Source: an uncultured Streptococcus sp. (GTDB taxonomy: Bacteria > Bacillota > Bacilli > Lactobacillales > Streptococcaceae). Taken from it: 36,454 bases of DNA. Below are positions 7,309 through 16,669 of this stretch, piece by piece (position 1 is the first letter of the stretch; each line of letters starts with the position of its first letter). Where the stretch lies: positions 1 to 36,454 of the forward strand of contig NZ_CAJPNR010000018.1 in NCBI RefSeq assembly GCF_905372115.1, given 5' to 3'. Below the pieces are notes generated by a model. That model did not search any database and was not told the DNA's origin. It worked only from the letters and a program-made list of their open reading frames with translations. The translations under genes and the position numbers were made by a program.

Positions 7309-8481
7309 ATGGATTTAAGTAAGAAATTTAATAAAAACTTAGGAAAAATAGAAATTTCACTGATTCGTCAGTTCGACCAATCAATTTCTGCTATTCCCGG
7401 AGTTCTTCGGCTGACCTTAGGGGAGCCGGATTTTACAACACCGGATCATATCAAAGCAGCAGCCAAGGCAGCGATTGATGCTAATCAAAGCCACTACACT
7501 GGTATGAGCGGTCTCTTGGAGCTGCGTCAGGCGGCCAGCAGTTTTGTGAAAGAAAAGTACAATCTAAACTATCGCCCAGAAGATGAGATCTTGGTCACTA
7601 TTGGCGCAACAGAGGCCTTGTCGGCTACGTTGACAGCCATTCTAGAAGAAGGTGACAAGGTCTTGCTGCCAGCTCCTGCTTACCCAGGCTATGAGCCCAT
7701 TGTCAATCTAGTGGGGGCAGAGATTGTCGAGATTGATACAACGGCCAATAACTTTGTCCTCACTCCAGAGATGCTGGAAGCGGCTATTTTAGAACAGGGC
7801 GAGCAGCTAAAAGCGGTCATTCTTAATTATCCAGCCAATCCGACCGGCGTGACTTATTCGCGGGAGCAGATAAAAGCTCTGGCGGATGTCCTGGGAAAAT
7901 ACCAAGTCTTTGTGGTCTGCGATGAGGTCTATTCTGAGCTGACCTATACAGAGCAGGGGCATGTCTCCATCGCGGAGTATCTGCCAGAGCAAACCATTGT
8001 CATCAACGGCCTGTCTAAGTCTCATGCCATGACTGGCTGGCGGTTGGGCTTTATCTTTGCTCCAGCAGTTTTCACTGCTCAGCTGATTAAGAGCCATCAG
8101 TATCTCGTAACAGCGGCCAATACCATGGCTCAGTTTGCCGGCATTGAAGCCCTGACAGTTGGGAAAGATGATGCGGAGCCAATGAAGGCTGAATATATCC
8201 AGCGTCGTGATTACATCATAGAGAAAATGGCAGAGCTAGGCTTTAAGATTATCAAACCAGACGGGGCTTTTTATATTTTTGCTAAGATACCAGATGGTTA
8301 TAATCAAGATTCTTTCGCTTTTCTGCAGGATTTTGCAGAGAAGAAGGCTGTGGCCTTTATCCCGGGAGCGGCTTTTGGTCAATACGGAGAAGGCTATATC
8401 CGGCTGTCCTATGCGGCTAGTATGGAGACGATTAGAGAAGCTCTGAAGCGCCTCAAGGACTACATGGAGGACTATGCTTAA
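7309..8481 (+). CDS. PLP-dependent class I/II aminotransferase
   Basis: Cytoplasmic aminotransferase of 390 aa. Seen: LTLGEPDFTTPDHI near the N-terminus, SHYTGMSGLLELR, the PLP-stacking PAYPGY segment, NYPANPTGV (substrate and cofactor Asn), CDEVYSEL (PLP-contacting Asp), the Schiff-base Lys237 in LSKSHAMTGWRLG, and a C-terminal Arg in YIRLSYA. This is subgroup I-gamma. Streptococcal relatives at this locus are often annotated as aromatic amino acid aminotransferase (AraT) or PatA, but substrate cannot be read from sequence. The stop codon overlaps the recO start by 8 nt, so the two are translationally coupled. Confidence 0.93.
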   Translation: MDLSKKFNKNLGKIEISLIRQFDQSISAIPGVLRLTLGEPDFTTPDHIKAAAKAAIDANQSHYTGMSGLLELRQAASSFVKEKYNLNYRPEDEILVTIGATEALSATLTAILEEGDKVLLPAPAYPGYEPIVNLVGAEIVEIDTTANNFVLTPEMLEAAILEQGEQLKAVILNYPANPTGVTYSREQIKALADVLGKYQVFVVCDEVYSELTYTEQGHVSIAEYLPEQTIVINGLSKSHAMTGWRLGFIFAPAVFTAQLIKSHQYLVTAANTMAQFAGIEALTVGKDDAEPMKAEYIQRRDYIIEKMAELGFKIIKPDGAFYIFAKIPDGYNQDSFAFLQDFAEKKAVAFIPGAAFGQYGEGYIRLSYAASMETIREALKRLKDYMEDYA

Positions 8482-9247
8482 ATCTCTAACAAGTCAAGGT
8501 CTGGTTCTCTATAATCGCAATTTCCGTGAGGATGATAAGCTGGTCAAGATCTTTACGGAACAGGCTGGTAAGCGTATGTTTTTCGTCAAGCATGCTGGGA
8601 AATCTAAGCTAGCACCCGTCATTCAGCCTTTGACTGCGGCGAACTTGCTGATGAAAATCAATGATGATGGCCTTAGCTATATCGAGGACTATCAGGATGT
8701 AGTCGCCTACCATCGCATCAATGAGGATTTATTCATCATGGCCTATGCCAGCTATGTGGCGGCCTTGGCAGATGCCAGTCTTCAGGACAATCAGCCGGAT
8801 CCGGCGCTCTTTGCTTTTCTGCAGAAAACCCTGGAGCTGATGAATGATGGTCTGGACTATGAAGTGCTGACTAATATCTTTGAGATTCAGATTTTGTCAC
8901 GTTTTGGAGTTTCGTTAAACTTCCATGACTGTGCCTTTTGTCATCGGACGGGTCTGCCTTTTGACTTCTCTTTTAAATATAGCGGAGTCCTTTGCCCTGA
9001 TCATTACCATCAGGATGAACGGCGCTGTCATCTGAATCCTAATCTTCCTTTTCTGCTGGACCAATTTCAGGCGGTCCGTTTTAGCGAATTGGAGACCATT
9101 TCTTTGAAGCCAGATATTAAAAAGCAGCTGCGGGATTTTATCGACCTGCTCTATGATGAATATGTCGGCATCCATCTCAAATCCAAAAAATTTATAGATT
9201 CTCTGGGGGACTGGGGAAGCATTTTAAAAGATAAGAACGAGGAATAA
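8474..9247 (+). CDS. recO: DNA repair protein RecO
   Basis: Loads RecA onto SSB-coated DNA together with RecR in gap repair. 257 aa, the normal length. Seen: an N-terminal OB-fold (about 1-80: SQGLVLYNRNFREDDKL...KIFT), a helical middle, and a zinc-finger-like part in which CAFCH and a later CPDH supply the cysteines. The start overlaps the end of the aminotransferase (ATG within its last codons). plsX follows after 5 nt, so recO lies in a lipid/amino-acid operon with no obvious functional link. Confidence 0.96.
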   Translation: MLKSLTSQGLVLYNRNFREDDKLVKIFTEQAGKRMFFVKHAGKSKLAPVIQPLTAANLLMKINDDGLSYIEDYQDVVAYHRINEDLFIMAYASYVAALADASLQDNQPDPALFAFLQKTLELMNDGLDYEVLTNIFEIQILSRFGVSLNFHDCAFCHRTGLPFDFSFKYSGVLCPDHYHQDERRCHLNPNLPFLLDQFQAVRFSELETISLKPDIKKQLRDFIDLLYDEYVGIHLKSKKFIDSLGDWGSILKDKNEE

Positions 9248-9252
9248 ATCGA

Positions 9253-10251
9253 ATGAAAAAAATAGCTGTTGATGCTATGGGAGGGGACAATGCCCCTCAG
9301 GCTCTGGTGGAAGGAGCCAATCAGGCGGTACAGGAGTTTTCGGATATTGAAATTCTTCTTTATGGCGATGAGGCGAAAATTAAGCCTTATCTGACTGCTG
9401 GTGAGCGGGTCCGCATCATCCACACGGAGGAAAAGATTGACTCGGACGACGAGCCGACCAAGGCCATCCGTCAGAAGAAAGAGGCTAGTATGGTTCTGGC
9501 AGCCAAGGCTGTGAAGGCAGGGGAAGCAGATGCCATGCTGTCTGCTGGAAATACTGGAGCGCTTTTGGCGGCGGGTTTCTTTATCGTAGGGCGTATCAAG
9601 AACATTGACCGACCGGGTCTCTTATCTACTATGCCAACGGTTGGCGGTCAGGGATTTGATATGCTGGATCTGGGAGCCAATGCTGAAAACACAGCCCATC
9701 ATTTACACCAGTATGCGACTTTGGGTTCTTTCTATGCTGAAAATGTCCGAGGAATCAAGAAGCCGAGGGTAGGTCTCTTGAATAACGGAACAGAAAGCAG
9801 CAAAGGTGACCCTCTGCGCAAGGAATCCTATGAGCTTTTAGCTGGGGATTCAACACTTAACTTTATCGGCAATGTAGAAGCGCGTGATTTGATGGATGAT
9901 GTGGCGGATGTTGTCGTTGCAGATGGCTTTACTGGTAATGCTGTTCTGAAATCAATCGAAGGAACTGCTATCAGTATCATGGGTCAGCTGAAGAAGTCTA
10001 TTTTAGGCGGTGGTTTTAAGGCTAAATTGGGAGCTTGGCTGCTCAAGGACAGCCTGCGAGGACTCAAAAATAGTCTGGACTATTCTAGTGCAGGCGGTGC
10101 AGTTCTATTTGGCTTGAAGGCACCTGTTGTCAAAACGCATGGCTCTAGCGATGCTAAGGCTGTTTATAGCACGATTCGTCAAATTCGGACCATGTTGGAA
10201 ACAGATGTTGTTGGTAAATCGGTTATTGAATTTTCAGATGCAAAGGAGTAA
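9253..10251 (+). CDS. plsX: phosphate acyltransferase PlsX
   Basis: Converts acyl-ACP to acyl-phosphate, the donor for PlsY in phosphatidic acid synthesis; a peripheral membrane enzyme. 332 aa. Seen: MKKIAVDAMGGDNAP at the N-terminus, the SAGNTGALLAAG motif, LDLGANAEN, GLLNNGTESSKGD, and the VVADGFTGNAVLKS region, all typical of PlsX. acpP follows after 2 nt, the standard gene pair: the ACP supplies the acyl substrate. Confidence 0.97.
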   Translation: MKKIAVDAMGGDNAPQALVEGANQAVQEFSDIEILLYGDEAKIKPYLTAGERVRIIHTEEKIDSDDEPTKAIRQKKEASMVLAAKAVKAGEADAMLSAGNTGALLAAGFFIVGRIKNIDRPGLLSTMPTVGGQGFDMLDLGANAENTAHHLHQYATLGSFYAENVRGIKKPRVGLLNNGTESSKGDPLRKESYELLAGDSTLNFIGNVEARDLMDDVADVVVADGFTGNAVLKSIEGTAISIMGQLKKSILGGGFKAKLGAWLLKDSLRGLKNSLDYSSAGGAVLFGLKAPVVKTHGSSDAKAVYSTIRQIRTMLETDVVGKSVIEFSDAKE

Positions 10252-10253
10252 AC

Positions 10254-10502
10254 ATGAGCGAAAAAGAAATTTATGCAAAAATTGTCGAAATCATTCAAGA
10301 ACATGACAGCAGCAAGCTGCATATCACTCCAGAACTGAGCTTGAAAGAGGAGCTGGGAGTGGACTCTGTTGATTTGATGGAATTTATCATCAATCTGGAA
10401 GAAGCTTTTGATATTGAGATTCCTGATGAGGATATGGATAACTTCAAAACAATTTCCGATGTGGTGGCTTATATCCATGAGAAACTGAAGAAGCAACATT
10501 AA
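10254..10502 (+). CDS. acpP: acyl carrier protein
   Basis: Small acidic helical protein of 82 aa that carries acyl chains on phosphopantetheine. The attachment site is Ser38 in GVDSVDLMEFI. This is the ACP paired with plsX; streptococci usually have another ACP in the fab cluster, so this copy may serve phospholipid synthesis or fatty acid uptake. Ends the operon, with a terminator right after. Confidence 0.95.
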   Translation: MSEKEIYAKIVEIIQEHDSSKLHITPELSLKEELGVDSVDLMEFIINLEEAFDIEIPDEDMDNFKTISDVVAYIHEKLKKQH

Positions 10503-10507
10503 AAATC

Positions 10508-10534
10508 AAAGATCGGTATCTTCCGGTCTTTTTT
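10508..10534 (+). terminator. acpP terminator
   Basis: AAAGATCGG pairs with CCGGTCTTT (one wobble) around TATCTT, followed by a T-run. It separates the lipid unit from the purine operon. Confidence 0.88.
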
Positions 10535-10593
10535 CGTATCTTAGAAAGGAAACGATTTCTTTAACTGGATACAGAAAGTTTATACGGAATTTC

Positions 10594-10622
10594 TTGTAAA
10601 ATATATTCAAAGATGATAAAAT
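10594..10622 (+). promoter_or_regulatory. purC (pur operon) promoter
   Basis: TTGTAA (10594-10599), 17-nt spacer, TAAAAT (10617-10622) with TGA just before it, an extended -10. Two CGAA cores at 10638 and 10645 lie near the ribosome site, but they do not form the inverted pair seen before purD, so a PurR site here is uncertain. Confidence 0.65.
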
Positions 10623-10655
10623 GAGGGTATAAAACCACGAAAGGCGAATATTAAA

Positions 10656-11363
10656 ATGTCTAATAAGTTGTTATATTCGGGAAAAGCCAAGGATATTTTC
10701 TCTACAGATGATGAGCAAGTCATTCTGGCACGCTACAAGGACCAGGCAACGGCCTTTAATGGAGTCAAGAAGGAGCAGATTGCTGGTAAAGGAGTGCTCA
10801 ACAACCAGATTTCATCTTTTATTTTTGAGAAACTCAATGCAGCTGGTGTGGCGACGCATTTCATTAAGAAGGTTTCGGATACGGACCAGCTAAATAAAAA
10901 AGTAGAGATTATTCCTTTGGAAGTGGTGCTGCGCAACTACACAGCGGGTTCTTTTTCCAAACGTTTTGGAGTAGAAGAGGGCATCGCGCTTGAAACTCCG
11001 ATTGTGGAATTTTACTACAAAAATGATGATTTGGACGATCCTTTCATCAATGACGAACATGTGAAATTCTTGAAGATTGCCAGCGACGAAGAAATTGCCT
11101 TTTTGAAAGAGGAGACTCGTCGGATCAATGAGCTCTTGTCAGACTGGTTCCGCCAAATCGGACTGAAATTGATTGATTTCAAGTTAGAGTTCGGCTTTGA
11201 CAAAGATGGCAAGATTATTCTGGCAGATGAATTTTCACCAGACAATTGCCGTCTCTGGGATGCGGAAGGCCATCACATGGACAAGGACGTTTTCCGACGT
11301 GGCCTTGGTGAACTGACAGATGTCTATCAGGTTGTTTGGGAAAAATTGCAGGCGATTAAGTAA
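10656..11363 (+). CDS. purC: SAICAR synthetase PurC
   Basis: Joins aspartate to CAIR using ATP to give SAICAR. 235 aa, the short bacterial form. Seen: LLYSGKAKDIF at the N-terminus, ATP-binding region with AFNGVKKEQI, the VVLRNYTAGSFSKRFG motif, LKLIDFKLEFG, and DEFSPDNCRLWD, all diagnostic. First gene of the purine operon; AAAGG lies about 12 nt before the ATG. purL follows after 19 nt. Confidence 0.98.
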   Translation: MSNKLLYSGKAKDIFSTDDEQVILARYKDQATAFNGVKKEQIAGKGVLNNQISSFIFEKLNAAGVATHFIKKVSDTDQLNKKVEIIPLEVVLRNYTAGSFSKRFGVEEGIALETPIVEFYYKNDDLDDPFINDEHVKFLKIASDEEIAFLKEETRRINELLSDWFRQIGLKLIDFKLEFGFDKDGKIILADEFSPDNCRLWDAEGHHMDKDVFRRGLGELTDVYQVVWEKLQAIK

Positions 11364-11382
11364 GGACAGGGTGTGAAAAATC

Positions 11383-14300
11383 ATGGACAAGCGTATTTTT
11401 GTAGAGAAGAAGAGCAACTTCGGTGTGAAGTCACGAAGCTTGGTGAGAGAGCTGACGCACAATCTTCAGTTGAAAACATTGTCAGATCTTCGGATGATTC
11501 AAGTTTATGATGTCTTTCATCTGGCAGAAGATTTAGTTGATCGTGCTGAAAAGCATATTTTCTCCGAGCAAGTGACAGATAGATTGCTGACGGAGGAGGA
11601 AGTAGAGGCTGCACTTGCAGAGACAGCGTTTTTTGCCATCGAAGCGCTGCCGGGTCAGTTTGACCAGCGGGCAGCCAGCTCTCAGGAGGCCCTCTTTTTG
11701 CTCGGTGCTGGGACAGATGTTCTGGTGAGAACCGCTCAGCTTTATTTGGTCAATAAAGACATCTCAGACAGCGAGTTGGCAGCAATCAAGAAATACTTGC
11801 TGAATCCAGTTGATTCACGCTTTAAAGATATTGAGCAACCAATCCAGCTGGAGCAGTTCTCCGAGTCTGACAAGACCATTCCGGTTCTGGACTTCTTTAA
11901 GGACTATACGGAAGCGGACTTTAAAGCCTACAAGCAGGAGCATGGTCTGGCAATGGAAGTGGCAGATTTGCTCTTTATTCAGGACTATTTCAAATCGATT
12001 GGTCGTTTCCCGACAGAAACAGAGCTCAAGGTTCTGGACACTTACTGGTCCGACCACTGTCGACATACGACCTTTGAGACGGAGTTGAAGAAGATTGATT
12101 TTTCGGCTTCTAAGTTTGAAAAGCAGCTGCAGGCTACTTATGATAAATATTTGGCTATGCGCGATGAGCTGGGTCGTGGGGACAAACCGCAGACCCTCAT
12201 GGATATGGCGACTATTTTTGGTCGCTACGAGCGAGCTAATGGCCGTCTGGATGACATGGAAGTGTCTGATGAGATCAATGCCTGCTCAGTAGAGATTGAA
12301 GTAGATGTGGATGGTGTCAAGGAGCCTTGGCTGCTGATGTTTAAAAATGAAACCCACAACCACCCAACAGAAATTGAGCCCTTTGGTGGGGCTGCGACTT
12401 GTATCGGAGGAGCCATTCGTGATCCGCTTTCTGGCCGTTCTTATGTTTATCAGGCTATGCGGATTTCAGGTGCGGGCGATATTACCCAACCGATTGCTGA
12501 AACGCGGGCTGGCAAGCTCCCTCAGCAGGTTATTTCAAAAACTGCAGCGCATGGCTATTCTTCTTACGGGAATCAAATTGGTCTAGCGACGACCTATGTC
12601 CGTGAGTATTTCCATCCAGGCTTTGTTGCTAAGCGGATGGAGCTGGGTGCGGTTGTCGGTGCGGCTCCTAAGGAAAACGTCGTCCGTGAAAAACCAGCAG
12701 AGGGTGATGTGGTCATCTTGCTGGGAGGCAAGACGGGTCGTGATGGTGTCGGTGGAGCAACTGGCTCGTCCAAGGTGCAGACAGCTGCGTCTGTGGAGAC
12801 GGCTGGCGCAGAAGTACAAAAAGGAAATGCTATTGAGGAACGCAAGATTCAGCGCCTCTTCCGCGATGGCAATGTGACTCGCCTCATCAAGAAATCAAAT
12901 GACTTTGGGGCCGGCGGTGTCTGTGTGGCTATTGGCGAATTGGCAGATGGGCTGGAAATTGACCTTGATAAGGTACCGCTCAAATACCAAGGACTTAACG
13001 GTACAGAAATCGCGATTTCTGAGTCGCAGGAGCGGATGGCAGTAGTGGTCCGCCCAGAAGATGTCGAACAATTTATCGCTGCGGCAGCTAAGGAAAATCT
13101 ACTGGCAGTCGTTGTGGCTAAAGTGACGGAAAAGCCAAATCTAGTCATGCACTGGAACGGGGAAACCATCGTCGATATTGAGCGGAGTTTTCTGGATACC
13201 AATGGTGTGCGCGTGGTTGTGGACGCCAAGGTTGTGGATGCTCAAGCAGCACTGCCAGGGCAGACTGTGACTTCTGAAGCAACCTTGGAGCAGGACCTCA
13301 AGAGCATGCTCAGCGACCTCAACCATACCAGTCAAAAGGGGCTGCAGACTATCTTTGACAGCTCTGTTGGCCGCTCTACTGTCAATCATCCTATCGGCGG
13401 GCGCTACCAGATTACGCCGACTGAGGCTTCTGTGCAGAAATTACCAGTTGAGCATGGCAAGACTGAGACGGTCTCTGTGATGGCACAAGGCTACAATCCT
13501 TATGTGGCAGCTTGGTCGCCTTATCATGGAGCAGCTTATGCAGTGATTGAAGCGACAGCTCGCTTGGTTGCTGTTGGTTCAGACTGGTCCAAGGCTCGCT
13601 TCTCTTATCAGGAGTACTTTGAGCGGATGGACAAGCAAGCTGAGCGTTTTGGACAGCCAGTCTCTGCTCTGCTTGGTTCCATTGAAGCTCAGATTCAGCT
13701 AGGTTTGCCGTCTATCGGTGGCAAGGATTCCATGAGCGGAACTTTTGAAGAATTGACAGTACCGCCAACCTTAGTAGCTTTTGGCGTGACTACTTCAACT
13801 GCTGGGCGCATCCTGTCTCCAGAGTTTAAGGCAGCAGGAGAGTCCATCTACTATCTGCCAGGACAGGTCCTGTCTCAGGATATTGACTTTGACTTAATCA
13901 AGAATAACTTTGAAAATTTTGCGGATATTCAGTCCAAGTATCAGATTACAGCCGCCGCCGCTGTCAAATACGGTGGCCTAGCAGAGAGTCTGGCCTTGAT
14001 GAGCTTTGGTAATCGTATCGGTGCCCAAGTGGATGTTGCTGACTTGTCTTCCGTTTTGCAAGCGCAACTGGGCGGATTTGTCTTTACCAGTCCTGAGCAG
14101 GATATTCCAGGTGCAGTGAAGATCGGTCAGACCAAGCCAGACTTTACACTGATTGTCAATGGTGTCCAGCTTGAGGGAGCAGAGCTTTTGGCAAGCTTTG
14201 AAGGCCGACTAGAGCCTATCTACCCGACAGAATTTAAACAGGAAACAGTTATTGAAGAAGTGCCGGCTCTTGTCGCTGATACGGTTATCAAAGCCAAAGA

Positions 14301-15117
14301 GACAGTGGCGGAGCCGCTGGTTTACATTCCAGTCTTCCCTGGAACCAACTCAGAATACGATTCAGCCAAAGCCTTTGAAGCAGCTGGAGCCAAGGTCAAC
14401 CTAGTTCCATTCGTTACTTTGGATGAAGCAGCCATTGTCAAGTCCGTTGACACCATGGTTGACAACATTGACAAGTCCAATATCATCTTCTTTGCAGGTG
14501 GCTTCTCTGCTGCAGATGAGCCAGATGGGTCAGCTAAGTTTATCGTCAACATCCTTCTCAATGAGAAGGTCAAGAAAGCTATTGATACTTTCATTGCTCG
14601 CGGCGGTCTCATCATTGGTATCTGTAATGGCTTCCAAGCTCTGGTTAAATCTGGTCTTCTTCCTTACGGAAACTTTGAAGAAGCAGGTGCCAGCAGTCCA
14701 ACTCTCTTTTACAATGATGCCAACCAGCACGTGGCCAAGATGGTGGAGACCCGCATTGCCAATACCAACTCGCCTTGGCTGGCTGGTGTACAAGTGGGAG
14801 ATATCCATGCCATTCCGGTTTCACATGGTGAAGGGAAATTTGTCGTGACAGCTGAGGAATTTGCTGAGCTGCGTGACAATGGTCAGATTTGGAGTCAGTA
14901 CGTAGACTTCGATGGTCAGCCAAGCATGGACAGTAAGTATAATCCAAACGGCTCTCTCTACGCTATCGAAGGGATTATGAGCAAGAACGGTCAAATCATC
15001 GGGAAGATGGGCCACTCAGAGCGTTATGAAGACGGTCTTTTCCAAAATATTCCAGGTCAGAAAGACCAGAAATTGTTTGAAAGCGCCGTTCGTTATTTCC
15101 AAGCGAGTCACGAATAA
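11383..15117 (+). CDS. purL: FGAM synthase, single-chain PurL
   Basis: Converts FGAR and glutamine to FGAM. 1244 aa, the large single-chain form, whereas bacilli use separate PurS, PurL and PurQ. Seen: an N-terminal PurS-like part, two AIRS-type ATP domains (HTTFETEL, FKNETHNHPTEIEPFGGAATCIGG, and the second with SIGGKDSMSGTF), and a C-terminal class I glutaminase domain starting near VYIPVFPGTNSEYD. The glutaminase nucleophile is Cys1081 (IIGICNGFQ); HGEGKF and the later GMGHSERY supply its partner residues. No separate purS or purQ occurs in the window, as expected. Confidence 0.98.
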   Translation: MDKRIFVEKKSNFGVKSRSLVRELTHNLQLKTLSDLRMIQVYDVFHLAEDLVDRAEKHIFSEQVTDRLLTEEEVEAALAETAFFAIEALPGQFDQRAASSQEALFLLGAGTDVLVRTAQLYLVNKDISDSELAAIKKYLLNPVDSRFKDIEQPIQLEQFSESDKTIPVLDFFKDYTEADFKAYKQEHGLAMEVADLLFIQDYFKSIGRFPTETELKVLDTYWSDHCRHTTFETELKKIDFSASKFEKQLQATYDKYLAMRDELGRGDKPQTLMDMATIFGRYERANGRLDDMEVSDEINACSVEIEVDVDGVKEPWLLMFKNETHNHPTEIEPFGGAATCIGGAIRDPLSGRSYVYQAMRISGAGDITQPIAETRAGKLPQQVISKTAAHGYSSYGNQIGLATTYVREYFHPGFVAKRMELGAVVGAAPKENVVREKPAEGDVVILLGGKTGRDGVGGATGSSKVQTAASVETAGAEVQKGNAIEERKIQRLFRDGNVTRLIKKSNDFGAGGVCVAIGELADGLEIDLDKVPLKYQGLNGTEIAISESQERMAVVVRPEDVEQFIAAAAKENLLAVVVAKVTEKPNLVMHWNGETIVDIERSFLDTNGVRVVVDAKVVDAQAALPGQTVTSEATLEQDLKSMLSDLNHTSQKGLQTIFDSSVGRSTVNHPIGGRYQITPTEASVQKLPVEHGKTETVSVMAQGYNPYVAAWSPYHGAAYAVIEATARLVAVGSDWSKARFSYQEYFERMDKQAERFGQPVSALLGSIEAQIQLGLPSIGGKDSMSGTFEELTVPPTLVAFGVTTSTAGRILSPEFKAAGESIYYLPGQVLSQDIDFDLIKNNFENFADIQSKYQITAAAAVKYGGLAESLALMSFGNRIGAQVDVADLSSVLQAQLGGFVFTSPEQDIPGAVKIGQTKPDFTLIVNGVQLEGAELLASFEGRLEPIYPTEFKQETVIEEVPALVADTVIKAKETVAEPLVYIPVFPGTNSEYDSAKAFEAAGAKVNLVPFVTLDEAAIVKSVDTMVDNIDKSNIIFFAGGFSAADEPDGSAKFIVNILLNEKVKKAIDTFIARGGLIIGICNGFQALVKSGLLPYGNFEEAGASSPTLFYNDANQHVAKMVETRIANTNSPWLAGVQVGDIHAIPVSHGEGKFVVTAEEFAELRDNGQIWSQYVDFDGQPSMDSKYNPNGSLYAIEGIMSKNGQIIGKMGHSERYEDGLFQNIPGQKDQKLFESAVRYFQASHE

Positions 15118-15215
15118 AGTTGGCTTGCAAGAGCAAGCAATCAAAAAAGGAGTCTGCTTGGCCTGAAAGGTCAGGTTTTCTCCCTTTTACAAGACAAAAG
15201 AATTTAGGTAAAACA
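15118..15215 (+). other. purL-purF intergenic leader with imperfect hairpin
   Basis: 98 nt, long for this tightly packed operon. CCTGAAAGGTCAGG forms a small hairpin inside a wider arm of AAAAAAGGAG against CTCCCTTTT. It ends in a T-rich run, so it could be an internal attenuator or an RNA-processing site. The frame of purF is open through it, but the start codon choice places it outside the protein. Confidence 0.4.
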
Positions 15216-16655
15216 ATGACATACGAAGTAAAGTCACTGAATGAAGAGTGCGGTATTTTTGGAATCTGGGGCCATCCACAGGCGGCTCAAGTCACCTATT
15301 TCGGACTCCATAGTCTGCAGCACCGCGGTCAGGAAGGAGCTGGCATCCTGTCAAACGACCACAGGAAGCTCAAACGCCACCGCGATTTGGGATTGGTTGC
15401 AGAGGTCTTTAAGAACCCAGCAGATTTGGACAAACTGACAGGAGAAGCAGCCATCGGCCACGTCCGCTATGCAACGTCTGGCGGAGCCTCTATCAACAAT
15501 GTCCAGCCTTTCTTCTTCAGTTTCTATGATATGCAGATGGGCTTGGCGCATAATGGCAATCTGACCAATGCCCACTCACTGAGACGGGAGTTGGAAAAGA
15601 GGGGTTCCATCTTTGCCAGCTCGTCTGATACGGAAATTCTCATGCACTTGATTCGCCATAGTAAGCAGGAAAATTTCTTAGACAAGCTCAAGGAATCCTT
15701 GAGACGAGTTCAGGGCGGCTTTGCCTATCTCATCATGAGAGAGGATAAGCTCTACGCTGCGCTGGATCCTAATGGCTTTCGTCCTCTGTCCATCGGCCGC
15801 ATGAAAAATGGGGCCTGGGTCGTTTCCAGTGAAACCTGTGCTTTTGAAGTGGTGGGTGCCGAATGGGTGCGCGACCTTGAGCCGGGGGAAATCGTAATTA
15901 TCGATGATGAAGGCGTGACCTATGACAGCTATACGACAGATACCCAGCTAGCTATTTGCTCAATGGAATATGTCTATTTTGCTCGGCCGGACAGCGTCAT
16001 TCACGGGGTCAATGTCCATTCAGCCCGTAAGAGGATGGGCCGCAGACTAGCTCAGGAATTCCAACATGAGGCAGATATCGTTGTCGGCGTGCCTAATTCT
16101 TCCTTGTCAGCGGCCTCTGGCTTTTCCGAAGAATCTGGTCTGCCAAATGAAATGGGTCTGATTAAAAATCAATACATCCAACGGACTTTTATCCAGCCAA
16201 CGCAGGAGTTGCGAGAGCAAGGAGTTCGTATGAAATTATCAGCTGTTTCCAGTATTGTCAAGGGCAAGCGCGTGGTCATGGTGGATGACTCTATCGTTCG
16301 GGGAACGACCAGTCGACGTATCGTCCAGCTCCTACGAGATGCAGGTGCAGCTGAAGTCCATGTAGCTATCGGCAGTCCAGAACTTAAATATCCATGTTTC
16401 TACGGCATTGATATTCAGAATCGTCGCGAGCTCATCTCGGCCAATCATACGGTTGATGAGGTCTGTGAGATTATCGGAGCTGATAGTCTGACCTACCTGT
16501 CGCTGGAAGGCCTCATTGAATCCGTCGGTATTGAGACAGATGCTCCAAATGGCGGGCTTTGTGTGGCTTACTTTGACGGTCAGTACCCAACTCCGCTCTA
16601 TGATTATGAAGAGCGCTATCTGGAAAGCCTGAAGGAGAAGACGAGTTTTTATTGA
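15216..16655 (+). CDS. purF: amidophosphoribosyltransferase PurF
   Basis: First committed step: PRPP plus glutamine to phosphoribosylamine. 479 aa from ATG 15216; the frame is open back to a TTG at 15120, but the extra 32 residues are unlike any PurF. The protein starts with an 11-residue propeptide, after which Cys12 (ECGIFGIWG) becomes the N-terminal glutaminase nucleophile, as in the B. subtilis enzyme. Seen further: LHSLQHRGQEGAG, GHVRYATSG, NGNLTN, and the PRPP loop VVMVDDSIVRGTTS (Asp357, Asp358). C-terminal cysteines suggest the Fe-S type, but this was not aligned. Feedback by AMP/GMP is expected for the family. Confidence 0.97.
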   Translation: MTYEVKSLNEECGIFGIWGHPQAAQVTYFGLHSLQHRGQEGAGILSNDHRKLKRHRDLGLVAEVFKNPADLDKLTGEAAIGHVRYATSGGASINNVQPFFFSFYDMQMGLAHNGNLTNAHSLRRELEKRGSIFASSSDTEILMHLIRHSKQENFLDKLKESLRRVQGGFAYLIMREDKLYAALDPNGFRPLSIGRMKNGAWVVSSETCAFEVVGAEWVRDLEPGEIVIIDDEGVTYDSYTTDTQLAICSMEYVYFARPDSVIHGVNVHSARKRMGRRLAQEFQHEADIVVGVPNSSLSAASGFSEESGLPNEMGLIKNQYIQRTFIQPTQELREQGVRMKLSAVSSIVKGKRVVMVDDSIVRGTTSRRIVQLLRDAGAAEVHVAIGSPELKYPCFYGIDIQNRRELISANHTVDEVCEIIGADSLTYLSLEGLIESVGIETDAPNGGLCVAYFDGQYPTPLYDYEERYLESLKEKTSFY

Positions 16656-16669
16656 GAGGTAGATAAGGT

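Noticed and set aside
10535..10655. PurR box pair before purC
   Set aside because: CGAA cores are tandem near the ribosome site and have no inverted partner at about 31 bp.
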